Assembly (NCBI GenBank): GCA_029204225.1 | Contig: CM055112.1 | Coordinates: forward strand, 29,352,703-29,416,702 | DNA length: 64,000 bases | From: Diphasiastrum complanatum | Lineage: Eukaryota > Streptophyta > Lycopodiopsida > Lycopodiales > Lycopodiaceae | Reading direction: 5' to 3' | In this document: positions 45,640 through 58,123 of the stretch, one piece after another | Numbering within the stretch: position 1 is the stretch's first letter | Layout: every line of letters starts with the position of its first letter | Program-made: the position numbers and the translations under genes | The notes under the pieces: generated by a model | The model's database searches: none | What the model was told of the DNA's origin: nothing | What the model saw: the letters and a program-made list of their open reading frames with translations, nothing else

Positions 45640-46066
45640 CGTGAGTTCTTCAAATAGGAGCTTACATGGAGTCATGTGCTGAGAAGCACCGGAATTGAGA
45701 TACCATAGCAAGGGATCTCTAATTTGTCGATCATCTTGTATCATTAGCAGTGTTGGGTCTTCATGAAAGGTTTTGGCAGAATCAGATCCTCCATTCTATA
45801 GCATCTTCTTCTTTGCTTCATTGTGCTTGAAAACTCGACAGTCCTTGATGTCGTAATTGGTTCTCTTGCAGTACTTGTAGAAGAGTTTGGTTTTAGACTT
45901 TTGGTGTTGTCGATTGTGCTATTGTGATTTTCTGGTCTGAATCAGTCTGCTCAACTTTGGTCTTCTTGTCCTTCGAAGATCTCTTCTTCTGTAACTATTG
46001 CTTATTCGAATAGAGGGCGGCTGCCTTTGTATTCAAAGTGGATAAGCTTTTCCTTCTTACTTCTTC
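45640..46066 (-). pseudogene. Copia family C zinc knuckle and protease remnant
   Basis: Minus strand: FYKYCKRTNYDIKDC is a knuckle with its first Cys and the His altered to Tyr. WYLNSGASQHMT is the protease site with catalytic Asp changed to Asn (DSGA to NSGA). Stops interrupt it. It is continuous with gag to the right. Confidence 0.75.
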
Positions 46067-46615
46067 CTACAATAAACTTACTGTCAACTTTTGTAGAGGC
46101 AGGTCAGGAGCATTGCTCAAGAGCAGTACTAAGTGGTCGTAAGAGGGAGGAAGATTGGATAGAAGAGACATGTTAGCATCTTCATCCAATACTGGCAAAC
46201 CTATTGCAGCTAGCTGATTGAGTAGTTGTTTGAATTCATTCAAATAATCAGTGATTGAGATTCCTTCACTCATCTTGAACGACAAGAATTGTTTTCTCAA
46301 TAAGAGACGAGTCGATACATCTTTTGTTTCAAATAGACCAGAAAGAATGTCCCATGCTTCTTTGGAGCTGGAACAATTTGCTACATGAGCTATTTGTGAA
46401 TCTTTAAGATTTATAGATACAATGCCAAGAGCTTTTCCATCCTTAGCTTCACAAGTGGTCAGCATGTCAAGTTCAGCCGACTTGGCTATGGAACCGTTGT
46501 CGTATCTCCAAAGTTCTTTCTCAAGGAGTATCATCTTCATTTTGAATTTCCACATGTGAAAATCATCACCGCTGAACTTATTGATCAAACGGATCTCAGA
46601 AGATATACCTTCCAT
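46067..46615 (-). pseudogene. Copia family C gag
   Basis: A 182-codon frame: INKFSGDDFHMWKFKMKMIL, VANCSSSKEAWDILSGLFET, SNLPPSYDHLVLLLSNAP. This is the UBN2-type copia gag with the usual L.LP.SY motif. Its start is MEGISSEIRL, about 60 bp after the primer site. Confidence 0.85.
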
Positions 46616-46673
46616 GATGAATGATCTAAGAAATTATAAAATAGTCTTAAATACTATAACAATTTGGACCTGT

Positions 46674-47660
<987 letters not shown>

Positions 47661-47664
47661 TAGA

Positions 47665-48453
47665 TGTTGGAAGTAAATCTTATTTATGCGATGGCTAGAT
47701 CTACTCACGATGTGGTGTAGTATAGAGATGATCGTCCACCTTTTAAGATTCTACCATAAGCTTCAAACGGAAATAGATAAAAAAGTATGGAGGCACTAAG
47801 GCTTACCCAACTAGTGCCCGTAACTGAAATGAAACTAACAAATAATAAATCCTTACTAAGGCTTACCCAACTAGCAAGGTTAATAAACTAGATCCTAAAT
47901 TAACACCCAAAGGGGAATGGAAATAAATTACAGTTAACTAATGATCAAGAAATAAAGCATGCCACAAATAAACCAATGAGAAGGAGGCAAGAGGAGGCCC
48001 GAGCACCTTCCCTCAAGCTATTCACCTTCCCAAAGGGAACACAACTCAAAATAGAGAGCAAGATAGCTTAATCTCAAAACTGTTATTTACATGGCAAGTA
48101 GCTCTCCAGATATAGCAAGGAGGGTCTTCCATAAGTATCCACTAACTTATGGGATTAGTTTAAAACTAGCCATTCTAGAACTTCTAACTTAGGACTTTAG
48201 AACTTTAAACGTTTCTAACTTTGAAACTTGAGGTAACTTAAGACAAAAATATTTCGAAGCTTAAGTTTCTTAAGTCTAAGTTCTAATCCTAAGTTTAAGT
48301 TATTTTATTATTTTAAGCTTTTACCCATGGACTTACAAAACACATGCCATAGTAGAAGTTTATTGGAAAATACTCATACGTGGGCTTACAAAACACATGC
48401 CATGAAGTTTTATTTATTTTTATATTTTCTCTATGTTAGCACAATTGCTAACA
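47665..48453 (-). repeat. Gypsy 3' LTR (789 bp)
   Basis: Reading minus it starts TGTTAGCACAATTGCTAACA and ends CTTCCAACA. It has the paired hairpins at 47792-47819 and 47851-47879. The polypurine tract is at 48454-48467. Confidence 0.9.
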
Positions 48454-48465
48454 TTATCCCCCTCC

Positions 48466-48975
48466 TTATTGGATTGGTGGTCCCACAACAATCAAAGCTT
48501 TTTTGTCCTGGATTTTTTGAGCTTCCTGGAGACGAGATTGTTGTAGGCGGCTTTGGTAGATTTTGTTGCCAATACCTTCCATCATCTGCCATCGTAATAT
48601 ATTGAGGAAGGGCAGTTGTTTGTAGTGATGTAGCATGCCTTGTAGGAATCCATGGATTTTCCATAGCTCCACCATATCGACGTGCAATGCTAAAGTGAGG
48701 GTTGCATGGTAATAAAGGCGTGCCACATTGATGTGATCTATTTCAATCTGCAAGGGCTTGTTGATATCGATGGCAATTGGTGGGAGGTGTCTATCCCAAT
48801 ATCCGTTTAGTTCTGCCAAGAAGGCTAACAATCCGCAGTTATCCGCAAAATATCGCATGTCGCAATCCGGGTTGCCATGGTGTTTATGGTGAAAGACACA
48901 ACAATTGGTAACCATGTCATATGCTAGATTGCCTGTGTTTACACCTGTGAGCTTGGGCCAATAGATCTTATATCA
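48466..48975 (-). pseudogene. Gypsy third ORF, C-terminal part
   Basis: Minus strand: MVTNCCVFHHKHHGNPDCDM, RYFADNCGLLAFLAELNGYW, HINVARLYYHATL, LRWQMMEGIGNKIYQSR, ending GPPIQ and TAA in the polypurine tract. It matches the + strand copy residue for residue at about 75 percent by eye. The 150-codon frame is open, so this domain was once under selection. Its upstream part is cut at about 48975. Confidence 0.85.
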
Positions 48976-48989
48976 AAAGAAGAGCTCCA

Positions 48990-49681
48990 GGTCCAATACA
49001 TAAAATTTGAAGACATGATTGCAGATCTACTCACGAAGCCGCTCAACAAGCCACTCTTCGCCAAGCAAAGAAAAATAATTGGATTAAACATGCAAAGCTG
49101 CAAGGTTCAAGAGGGAGTGTCAGAAATGGTGAACTCCTGCAACTTTGTTGCAATGCGAAAGTCAACGTGCCTTGACTTGAAGGTTGAACGATTCGCAAAG
49201 ATCAACCAATTCGCAAAATTCAGCATGCCTCCAAGACAAACGAGTGACGAAAGATTCGTGAACGATTTGCGAAACTCAAACATGCCTCCAAGACCACTAA
49301 CGCAAAACGAAAAGAAACGAAAGAAACGAAAGAAAATGTTTCGTGCTGGCAACTGGCAGCTCAACGGGCGTGGAGCCTTAAGCTTCACGCTCAGCTGAAA
49401 TGGGTAGCAAAAATGGAGAGTAACTGATTAGTTGATTAGCGTTAACTACTCTTGTAATTCTCTGTTTTGGCTATCTTGTAAACTCCACACAGTGGAGATA
49501 TAAACTATTTTTTCTAGCTCCCACTATACATACCAAAGAGCAAGATACAGAGAGAATATGACTGAGTAGAGCAGAAAAGAAAAAGACTAGAAACAAAAAC
49601 AGCTGTGTATGAAAGTCTACCAACGAACAAAACACAGCGAAAGAGTAGAGCATCAGGCCGCCAACGAGTGAGACACTGACA
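48990..49681 (+). mobile_element. Copia family D fragment: RNase H end and 3' LTR
   Basis: KFEDMIADLLTKPLNKPLF is the end of a copia polyprotein. GTTCAAGAGGGAG is the polypurine tract. The LTR 49118-49681 (564 bp) starts TGTCAG and ends CTGACA. The 5' part is missing. It sits where the gypsy integrase should be, in the opposite orientation. Confidence 0.85.
49118..49681 (+). repeat. Copia family D 3' LTR
   Basis: Perfect TGTCAG/CTGACA inverted ends and several GATTCGC/CGAAAG motifs. A TATA-like ATATAAACT lies at about 49498. Confidence 0.8.
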
Positions 49682-49889
49682 ATCTCATTCAAAAAATTAA
49701 ACTGATAATTTGATTGCTCTATTTCGTGCATCTCCTTGTTTTCTGTTGTTATGATTGCTAGAATGAAATCTGTTTTGTGATGTGTAGTCGCATGTCTATA
49801 TTCATGTGAGCTTCCAGACAAAAAAAAATGCAAAAGAAACAAAATCGACGACAATGAAAACGAAACTATTCGTGACACAATTGTCTATT
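49682..49889. other. Junction sequence, no gene
   Basis: About 200 bp between the copia D LTR and gypsy RNase H. No similarity seen. Confidence 0.4.
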
Positions 49890-51075
49890 GAGAAATCAGA
49901 TTGGATAATCCTTTTTGAATTCTCCCTGTTGGATGAGTACTGCTCCAATGACATACTTGGATGCATCGGTATGCACATGGAATTCTTTGGAGTAATCAAG
50001 AGCCCGAAGAATAGGATTGGTAAGGGCTTTTTTGAGTTGATTGAATGCGACACGTTGTTCATCAATCCATTTGGGGACAACAACCACTTTGTAGATTAAC
50101 CGTGCTTTATTAGCGAAGTCAAAAATAAAGCACCGATAGTAGTTGGCGTGGCCAAGGAAAGAATACACTTCACCAAATGGTACGTGGTCCTGGTAGATTT
50201 TGAATGATGAGGATCTTTTAAGGGTCAGTTGCGATGCCATTTTTTGAAATGATATGGCCTAACACAATACCGTGTGTTACCTAGATCTGGCATTTTTTAG
50301 GGTTCAGGGAGATGCCGAATCGATTGTTCTGAATATGCACCTAGATCATCCAAGTAAACTCCTAGGGTGTCGCCCATCAGAAAAGGCAGCTTGGATAACA
50401 CGTTGGAAGGTACTAGGGGCATTGTAGAGACCAAAAGGCGACCTTCCAATAGAAGGTTCCCCATTCTGTGGCAAAAATGGTTTTATGTTGATCTTCTTCA
50501 GCAATTTGAATCATATTGTAACCGCTAAAGCCATCTAAGAAGGAGTAGGCCTCATCTCCTACGAGATTTTCTAAGATGGATTCTCCGAAATGTAGTGAAA
50601 AATGATCACGTTCGGTGACGGCATTAAGTTTCTTAAAATCAAGACAGATGCAAAGTTTTCAATTTTTCTTAGGGACAATGACGATTGGGGAGACCCACTC
50701 AGTATGTTCGTTTTCATAGATGAATCTTGCATCTAACAAGCATTGGAGTTCTTCTTTGATTTTGGCCTTGTAGATTGAATTGCATCAATAGGGACGACTA
50801 GCAGGGCCGGTTTAAGGGGAATATGATGCACAACTACCTGGGGTGAGACACCAATCATGTCTTTATAGGACCAAGCAAAGACATGGCGATATTTGCACAT
50901 GAGCTTTTCAAGCCTTCTGTGTGGTCTCGATTGAGATAAGCCCTGACGTGGACAATGTATTCATTACTTTCATTTGGCTCACTCAAGGAAAGAGTGATGG
51001 TGCGGGCAGGGCCTTCATAGGACAAATTACCATTTGGCTCATGTTGAGCTTGGGGTAATTAAATTGCGACATCCT
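49890..51075 (-). pseudogene. Gypsy reverse transcriptase and RNase H start
   Basis: Minus strand: RFIYENEHTEWVSPIVIVPK, YSFLDGFSGYNMIQIAEEDQ (first Asp), FGLYNAPSTFQRVI, VYLDDLGAYSEQ (catalytic YxDD). These lie in several frames with stops. An open stretch follows: FLGHANYYRCFI and FHVHTDASKYVIGAVLIQQ, the usual RT connection and RNase H start. It is cut at its 5' end by the nested copia element. Confidence 0.88.
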
Positions 51076-51757
51076 TGTAAAAATTACAGCAAATAAGGAT
51101 CCTAAAACACTTGAAATGATGAGGGAAACAATAGATTATGATTTCATAAGATTAGCACAAGTTGAACCATCAAAATCCATCAAAAATCTATGCTTGAACC
51201 TCACTAAATGGCCCAAATCCTTGAAGAAGGCTTCACACGTGTGAAAGTACGTCCTCCCACAGTCTGAGTACTGTACACCAGACCTACATTCAATCCTATA
51301 ATCATTAGTAATCACAAGTACTCAAACAATTATGAACATAGAGAGCAATTGCACCATTATGAGAGAAAAAACATGAAATTGCTTGATTGATTTTGGTGAG
51401 ATATCATCACCTATATATACATGATCCATCACGGTTTTGGGCAGGTATGAGTAGCCCTAAACCTATCCCTAATGCTAATTTTGGTGGATCTTTCATCCCT
51501 ACCAAGTTATGGTTGGAATCTTGGAGATCTCTCAACAATGCAAAAATTACCAAAAATAGCTCCTATTTTTTCTTCCTTGTATCTAAGCATAATTTGGACT
51601 CATTCCAAAGGTTCTAACACTTAGGTCTACTTGAGAACATCCTTATGAATGGAATCCTATGCTATTTGGCAAGTGTGACAAGCCACATCATGACCATCTA
51701 ACTATTTACAAGTCATATGACCAAAACTAGTCAAGCTAGAATTGTGAATTTTTAACA
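51076..51757 (-). repeat. Copia 3' LTR
   Basis: TGTAAAAATT...AATTTTTAACA ends; 682 bp; nearly identical to 56552-57233. Confidence 0.96.
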
Positions 51758-51768
51758 CTCCTCCTCAC
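51758..51768 (-). promoter_or_regulatory. Polypurine tract of intact copia element
   Basis: GTGAGGAGGAG on the minus strand, directly before the 3' LTR and three bases after the polyprotein stop. Confidence 0.9.
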
Positions 51769-51771
51769 TAT

Positions 51772-54700
51772 CTAGCTTGGTTCAATCATTGTTTTACTAA
51801 TCACTCCAAGTGATGATCTGAACTTCATAAAAGGTGTCCTTTGAAGTGGTTTAGTAAGTAGATCAGCTACACATTCATTGCTTGGAACATGCTCCAAAGC
51901 AATCTCCTTGGCTTGCACCATTTCTCTCACAAAGTGATGGCATATCTCAATGTGCTTAGATCTTGCATGGAAGATTGGGTTAGATGCAAGGTGTTGGGCT
52001 GATATATTGTCATTGTAGATGATTGGTGCCTCCTCTGAATCCATGATCTTTAGTTCCACCAATAATCTCTTGATCCAAAGTACTTCCTTTGTAGTGGTTG
52101 TCAAAGCTTTGTACTCGGCCTCGGTTGAAGATAGAGATATAGTTTCTTGCTTTTTTGAAAGCCATGAAACCACACCTTCTCCTATGAAAGTTGAATAGGA
52201 ACTTGTTGATTTTCTATCCCTCTTGTACCCTGCAAAATCTGAATCACTAAATGCATGAAGGTTAATCACATCTCCTCTATATAGAATCCCAAAATCCAAT
52301 GTACCCGAGATGTATCTTAGAATCCTCTTAGCCTTTTTCCAATGGATATTCAATGGCTTTTGCATGGATTGGCTCAACCTACATACACTAAAGCTAAGAT
52401 CTGGTCTAGTTATAGTGATCCACATTAAGGAACCTATAAGTTGTCTAAACAAAGTGATGTCCATGAAGGATCTTTCATCATCTTCATTTGGCACTTTTAC
52501 ATCTTGCTCCATTGGTGTGTCAACACTTTTGCATACTTCCATCTTAAACTTCTTCAAAAGACTTTGAGCATAGTTTACTTGACTTATAAAGATAAAATCA
52601 GACCCTCTAAGTACTTCTATGCCTAAGATGAAGTGAAGACACCCTAAATCTACCATCTTGAACTCTAAGGATAGATCTATCTTGATTTTTTCAATACCAT
52701 CAACACTATTTCCACTAATGATGATGTCATCTACATAAATGAGTAAAAGTACAATACCAACATCATCAAACTTAATGTAAAGAGTAGGATCATATTCACT
52801 TTGAACAAAAGAAAGTGAAATAAGATAGCAATGTAGTCTTGAATTCCAAGATTGCGAGGCTTGCTTCAAGCCATAGATGCTTCTTTGGAGATGGCATACT
52901 TTGTTCTCCATTCCATGCTTGATGAACCCTTGTGGCTGCTCCATATAGATATCCTCTTCCAAAAAACCATTCAAGAAAGCATTAGAGACATCCATTTGAC
53001 ATAGAATCCATCCAAAATGTGATGCAAGTGCAATGATTAGTCTTATTGTGACCATCTTGGCCACGGGTGCAAAAGTTTCCTCATAGTCTATCCCTCTCTC
53101 TTGAGCATAACCTTTTGCAACTAATCTTGCTTTATGTTTGTTAACACTCCCATTTGCATTCAACTTAAGCTTGAAGACCCACTTGCATCCTATTACATTC
53201 CTTTGAGGTCTCTCAACAAGCAACCAAGTTTCATTCTCAATCAAGGCATCATACTCATCCAACATAGCTTTATACCATTCTTTGGAGTTCAATGCATCTT
53301 CAACATTAGACGGTTCTTCAAAACTAGATAAAGCATAAGAAGTGGATGAGATACCCTCAACTTGCTGTCCTTTGCCTTGATATGTGAGCCTTGATGGCTC
53401 CACTTTTGCCCTTGAAGATCTCCTTGGTGTGATAGGTGGGTTTGGTGCTTGCTCCTCCATGAGCTCCTCCTCAAAACCAAGATCTTGCTCCTCGGCCATC
53501 TTCTTCTTGATTGTTGGAGCACTTAAGACTTCTTCAAGCATATGCATATGATGTTCATCAAAGATGACATCCCTTGAAACAACAAATTTGTTCAAGGATG
53601 GGAGATAGACTTTGTAGCCCTTGCTTGAGCTTGCATATCCAAGCATGCTCCCTCTTGTGGAAGATGGATCCTCCTTGGTCCTTGTTTCCAATGGCACATG
53701 CACATAACATATACACCCAAAAACTTTCAAGTGATTAAGATTGGGTTTCTTTCCATACAACATCTCATAAGGAGTTTTTCCTTCAATTGCTTTGCAAGAC
53801 ACCCTATTCATCAAGTAGTTTGCACATACAAGAGACTCACCCCAAAAGGATTTGGGCAAACAAGCATCTAATCTTAAAGCCTTAGAACATTCACATAATG
53901 TTCTATTCCTTCTTTCAGCAACTCCATTTTGTTGAGGAGTGTAAGGACAAGAAGTCTCTTTCTTGATCCCTTCCTCCTCACAAAAGGCCTTGAACTCATT
54001 GGAGATGAATTCTTCACCATTGTCACTTCTAAGAATCTTGATGCTATGATTATGATGCTTTTCCACAAACAACTTGAACTTTACAAAAGTATCAAATACT
54101 TGAGACTTGAAGGAAAGTAAGAACACCCAACAATATCTTGAGTAGTCATCAATGAAGGTTAGAAACATGGATGAACCTCCATTAGATTTGGTGCTACCAA
54201 TGTGCACATCCGAGTGTATGAGTTCAAGAAGATGAGATAACTTTGTGATGGAGTTAGGAAACACCTTCTTATGTGCCTTGGATAAGGAACAAGCTTCACA
54301 AACCTTGTCTTCCTTCCCAATAGACCTTGGTAGGCCTAAAGCATACTCCTCCTTGATCATAGCCTCCATGGAACCCGAGTTGACATGTCCAAGTCTTTTG
54401 TGCAATAAAGTAAAGGTAGATATCTTGCTCTTCTCGGCCAACATGACAACATTAGTATCCACAAATGCATCCAGCTTATAAAGTTTGCCAAGTCTAGTGC
54501 CCTTAGCCACTATCTTACCCTTCTTCTTGATGAAACATTCATTTGAAGCAAAGTCAACATTGAAACCATTGTCTACCATTTGGCCAACACTTAGTAGATT
54601 CTTTGTTATTGTAGGAATGTACAAAACACCTTCTATGTTGATCTTTTTGGAAGATCCTAAGCAAAGGGGAATGCTACCAGCTCCTTCAATCTTACAAGCT

Positions 54701-55740
54701 TCATCATTTGCTGTATAGATAGACTTTATAGGTCCATCATAAGATAAGAGAGAAGAGAAAAACTCCCTTTTACTAGTCATGTGTGAACTAGCACCCGAGT
54801 CAATCCACCAAGGATCTTCTCCTTTGAAGCTTGTTGAAGAAAATATGGACATCATGAGAGAGTCCTCATGTGAACTCTTCTCCTCATCCTCTTTGCTCAT
54901 GTTGGCTTGGCTTTGATCTTGCTTCCTCTTGAAGCATTCCGAGGCATAATGCCCCATCTTGCTACAATAGTAGCACTTCACCTTTGATTTGTCCTTATTG
55001 ACTTTGGTGGTTGATGGAGATGCCTTTGGGGGTCCTTCTTGATCCTCAAGCTTTGTAGACTTCTTGAATGTTGATCCTTTGCCTTTGGACTTGCCTTTGC
55101 CTTTGGTGAAGAGAGCTTGGTCATCTCCACCTTGTATGGAAAGCCTATCCATCCTCTCTTGCATTTGGCTCCTTCTTGATTCCTCGGCCATGAGTGTGCC
55201 TTGGAGTTCTTCAAGTATGGGTAGCTTACCCATGATTGCATATCCCTGAACCAAATTGTCAAATTCAAAGCTTAGTCCATTCAATATGAGTTGAACAAGC
55301 TCTTCATCCTTGATAGGGTCACCTATAAAGGCTAGCTCTTTGTTCAATTCCTTTACTCTTAGAACAAAAGTATGTGCACTCTCTCCTTTCTTTTGATAGC
55401 TTCTATAGATTTGATTCTTCAAAGCTAACATTCTAGTTTGGTTCTTGGATTCATAGACCTTTTGCAAAGTCTCCCAAGCATCTTGAGCTGAAGTGCAATC
55501 TCCTACCTCTCTTAAGAGTTCATTTGCAACATTCATTTTTATGCAATGTAGTGCAACATTGCACCTCTTGATGTATTTGGCTTTTTCTTGAGGATGAATA
55601 GGTTCACCCTCCTTACCATTTACAATTTCCATCAGATCTTGCATGATCATGATGGATTCCATTCTAACTTTCCATATGGAATAGTTAGTTTTGTTGAGCC
55701 TTTCATTAGTATCCAAAAGATATGCATTTATAGATGCCAT
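51772..55740 (-). CDS. Ty1/copia gag-pol polyprotein, 1322 aa, intact
   Basis: One uninterrupted frame with all domains in copia order. Gag covers residues 1 to about 250. The zinc knuckle CYYCSKMGHYASEC is at about 256-269. The protease site WWIDSGASSHMT is near 310 and pre-integrase HKRLGHVN near 450. The integrase core has HSDVHIG (about 508), RSDNGEEF (about 572) and VAERRNRT (about 610), the DD35E residues. RT has KARLVAKGYAQERGIDYEET (about 876) and LLLIYVDDIIISG (about 1000). RNase H has SDSDFAGY, SSTEAEYKAL and CVADLLTKPL. Length is normal for plant copia elements. The start MASINAYLLDTNERL matches the gag starts of the other copies. It is made as one product and cut by its own protease in cytoplasmic particles; the cDNA is inserted by the integrase. 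The stop lies next to the polypurine tract. Confidence 0.97.
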   Translation of the reverse strand: MASINAYLLDTNERLNKTNYSIWKVRMESIMIMQDLMEIVNGKEGEPIHPQEKAKYIKRCNVALHCIKMNVANELLREVGDCTSAQDAWETLQKVYESKNQTRMLALKNQIYRSYQKKGESAHTFVLRVKELNKELAFIGDPIKDEELVQLILNGLSFEFDNLVQGYAIMGKLPILEELQGTLMAEESRRSQMQERMDRLSIQGGDDQALFTKGKGKSKGKGSTFKKSTKLEDQEGPPKASPSTTKVNKDKSKVKCYYCSKMGHYASECFKRKQDQSQANMSKEDEEKSSHEDSLMMSIFSSTSFKGEDPWWIDSGASSHMTSKREFFSSLLSYDGPIKSIYTANDEACKIEGAGSIPLCLGSSKKINIEGVLYIPTITKNLLSVGQMVDNGFNVDFASNECFIKKKGKIVAKGTRLGKLYKLDAFVDTNVVMLAEKSKISTFTLLHKRLGHVNSGSMEAMIKEEYALGLPRSIGKEDKVCEACSLSKAHKKVFPNSITKLSHLLELIHSDVHIGSTKSNGGSSMFLTFIDDYSRYCWVFLLSFKSQVFDTFVKFKLFVEKHHNHSIKILRSDNGEEFISNEFKAFCEEEGIKKETSCPYTPQQNGVAERRNRTLCECSKALRLDACLPKSFWGESLVCANYLMNRVSCKAIEGKTPYEMLYGKKPNLNHLKVFGCICYVHVPLETRTKEDPSSTRGSMLGYASSSKGYKVYLPSLNKFVVSRDVIFDEHHMHMLEEVLSAPTIKKKMAEEQDLGFEEELMEEQAPNPPITPRRSSRAKVEPSRLTYQGKGQQVEGISSTSYALSSFEEPSNVEDALNSKEWYKAMLDEYDALIENETWLLVERPQRNVIGCKWVFKLKLNANGSVNKHKARLVAKGYAQERGIDYEETFAPVAKMVTIRLIIALASHFGWILCQMDVSNAFLNGFLEEDIYMEQPQGFIKHGMENKVCHLQRSIYGLKQASQSWNSRLHCYLISLSFVQSEYDPTLYIKFDDVGIVLLLIYVDDIIISGNSVDGIEKIKIDLSLEFKMVDLGCLHFILGIEVLRGSDFIFISQVNYAQSLLKKFKMEVCKSVDTPMEQDVKVPNEDDERSFMDITLFRQLIGSLMWITITRPDLSFSVCRLSQSMQKPLNIHWKKAKRILRYISGTLDFGILYRGDVINLHAFSDSDFAGYKRDRKSTSSYSTFIGEGVVSWLSKKQETISLSSTEAEYKALTTTTKEVLWIKRLLVELKIMDSEEAPIIYNDNISAQHLASNPIFHARSKHIEICHHFVREMVQAKEIALEHVPSNECVADLLTKPLQRTPFMKFRSSLGVISKTMIEPS

Positions 55741-56538
55741 CTAGTCTCCTAATCAAGGACTTGACACAAATGAAGGTTACTTCTATTGATTTGATTGAAG
55801 GTCTACCTTATCCCACTTCTTAGGGACCTGAAAAGATCAGTAATAGACTTCCTATAAAGATCTAAGAATGATCTCTAACAAAATCAAATCATAGAATACT
55901 AGAAACAATGCACTTGCTTGATTGAAGTAGACAATACTAGTAGAATTGCCCCTCTTTCTATAAAGAACATTAAAGCTTCCAAATGGTCTGATCAAGAGTG
56001 AATTTCATCAACCTAATATACTTCCAAAATCACTTGTAAAAGATCTAAATGGAACTTAATGAGGATGCAACACAATCTACTATCCAATCACAAGCAAAAA
56101 ATGATCAAAATTGATGAAAAATTGATCTAATTTGGTGCATAAGTCAAGCAATGGTTGGACTGAACCTAAATCACTTTAGGAGGTGTCTACTACACCTTAG
56201 AACAGCCTTTAAGAGTCCCCAAAACTCTGATCTTCCCTCTCCTTGAATGCTAGAAAGCCTCCTCTATGAAATCACCTCCAAAACTCGCTTAGAAATCAAT
56301 GCTTGGAGCAAGCAAAACTTGCTATCTTGGTAGTGTGAATTGAATTCAACTTTGCCTCTGGTTTTAGACACCTAAACACCTGCAAATGAAGTCACACAAC
56401 ACCAATCTCCAATGTATTTGACTCACTTTGAGTTCTAGAATCAATACTAGATGCTAAGATCCAATCTACACAAGATTTAGATCAAAAATTGTGATCAAAT
56501 TGAATGAAAACCAAGGATTTAGCTCATTTCAGCCTTTA
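55741..56538 (-). other. Untranslated leader of intact copia element
   Basis: About 800 bp between primer site and gag ATG, without a long ORF. It would hold packaging and dimer signals; none can be named. Confidence 0.6.
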
Positions 56539-56551
56539 GGCTCTGATACCA
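56539..56551 (-). promoter_or_regulatory. Primer-binding site of intact copia element
   Basis: TGGTATCAGAGCC on the minus strand, directly after the 5' LTR; tRNA-iMet type. Confidence 0.93.
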
Positions 56552-57233
56552 TGTAAAAATTACAGCAAATAAGGATCCTAAAACACTTGAAATGATGAGG
56601 GAAACAATAGATTATGATTTCATAAGATTAGCACAAGTTGAACCATCAAAATCCATCAAAAATCTATGCTTGAACCTCACTAAATGGCCCAAATCCTTGA
56701 AGAAGGCTTCACATGTGTGAAAGTACGGCCTCCCACAGTCTGAGTACTGTACACCAGACCTACATTCAATCCTATAATCATTATTAATCACAAGTACTCA
56801 AACAATTATGAACATAGAGAGCAATTGCACCATTATGAGAGAAAAAACATGAAATTGCTTGATTGATTTTGGTGAGATATCATCACCTATATATACATGA
56901 TCCATCACGGTTTTGGGCAGGTATGAGTAGCCCTAAACCTATCCCTAATGCTAATTTTGGTGGATCTTTCATCCCTACCAAGTTAGGGTTGGAATCTTGG
57001 AGATCCCTCAACAATGCAAAAATTACCAAAAATAGCTCCTATTTTTTCTCCCTTGTATCTAAGCATAATTTGGACTCATTCCAAAGGTTCTAACACTTAG
57101 GTCTACTTGAGAACATCCTTATGAATGGAATCCTATGCTATTTGGCACGTGTGACAAGCCACATCATGACCATCTAACTATTTACAAGTCATATGACCAA
57201 AACTAGTCAAGCTAGAATTGTGAATTTTTAACA
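56552..57233 (-). repeat. Copia 5' LTR with TATA box
   Basis: Contains the element promoter. A TATATATA (minus, about 56888-56897) fits a start inside the LTR, and a CACATGTG/CACGTG-type element lies about 170 bp upstream of it at 56710. The two LTRs differ there: ACACGTGT at 51239, ACATGTGT here. Confidence 0.92.
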
Positions 57234-57238
57234 ATCCT

Positions 57239-58123
57239 CGATCGTATAGTCCTTAAGTATGCAGGCACATCAGGGGCTGGAGATTTGAGGGGGGCCTTGT
57301 CTTTAAACAGTCTGGATGGTGATTTGGAAAGTTTGGGGTTTGGTGTAAGAACAGATGCAATCTCAGGAACTTCCCTAGCAGTGGTAAGGTCGCCAGGTGG
57401 CTGAATCTGAAGAGGTTTCTTCATCTTTTCTTTCATCGTATGGCCATGAGGTTGTGGACGTGAGGTGTGCGGATGAGGAAGTGGTGGCACATCATGGAGG
57501 ATTTCATCATCGATTTGAAAGATTGTTTCCTCCTCATAGAGGTCCCATGGATAGTTTGGTCATTTGACCCGGTAGAACTTGGTATCAGGTTTTTTGACGA
57601 TAATCTTGGCCACTGGTTCCACTTTGGATGATTGTTGCGGAAAGGCCTTAAGTGGAAGTGCCTCCATGTAGTTGAGGATTTGGATATCAGAAATGTCTGA
57701 ATCTTCTAAACAATTCTGAATTTGCAAGACATTTTTGTCATCTACAAAAAAATCTTTTGATTCATTAGTAGGTAGCCATGCAACATTTAGCAACTCATCA
57801 TTGTGTGGAAGAATATCAATAAAATTGATATTAATGATAGGGGTGTCTAGATCAAGAATTTGTTTGTTATCGGTCAGAGGAATATAGGTACAATCATCTC
57901 AATGTTGAGCACAAGAATCGGCATTCACACAATCAATGGTAGCTAAATTGTGACTCCAGTTTATGATATCAATAGATTCAACATAATGACCTTCTTCGTG
58001 GGTGGACAAGTTTGGCTCAAACATTGAATTAGTAGTGGAGGATCCCTCATCGTGAAATCGTGCAGGTTTGATTTTTTCAGAGGAATCGATGGTGACAGAG
58101 CTGTCTCTATTCCCAAAGGTGAC
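57239..58123 (-). pseudogene. Gypsy protease-RT linker, decayed
   Basis: Frames read LNVAWLPTNESKDFFVDDKN, LPLKAFPQQSSKVEPVAKII and a Pro-rich part LPHPHTSRPQPHG. No domain is expected here. Stops are frequent. The copia insertion splits it at 57234. Confidence 0.6.

Larger units (their letters stand above)
51076..57233 (-). mobile_element. Complete, apparently intact Ty1/copia element
   Basis: 6158 bp. Two 682-bp LTRs (51076-51757 and 56552-57233) differ at only about seven positions by eye. The 5-bp target duplication ATCCT is at 51071-51075 and 57234-57238. The primer site TGGTATCAGAGCC lies at 56539-56551 and the polypurine tract GTGAGGAGGAG at 51758-51768. A single open polyprotein spans it. 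Everything needed for autonomous retrotransposition appears present. It inserted recently into the old gypsy element. Confidence 0.97.

Noticed and set aside
54245-55249. Several 60-80 codon + strand ORFs inside the copia polyprotein region
   Set aside because: Antisense shadows of the intact minus-strand polyprotein with no independent support.
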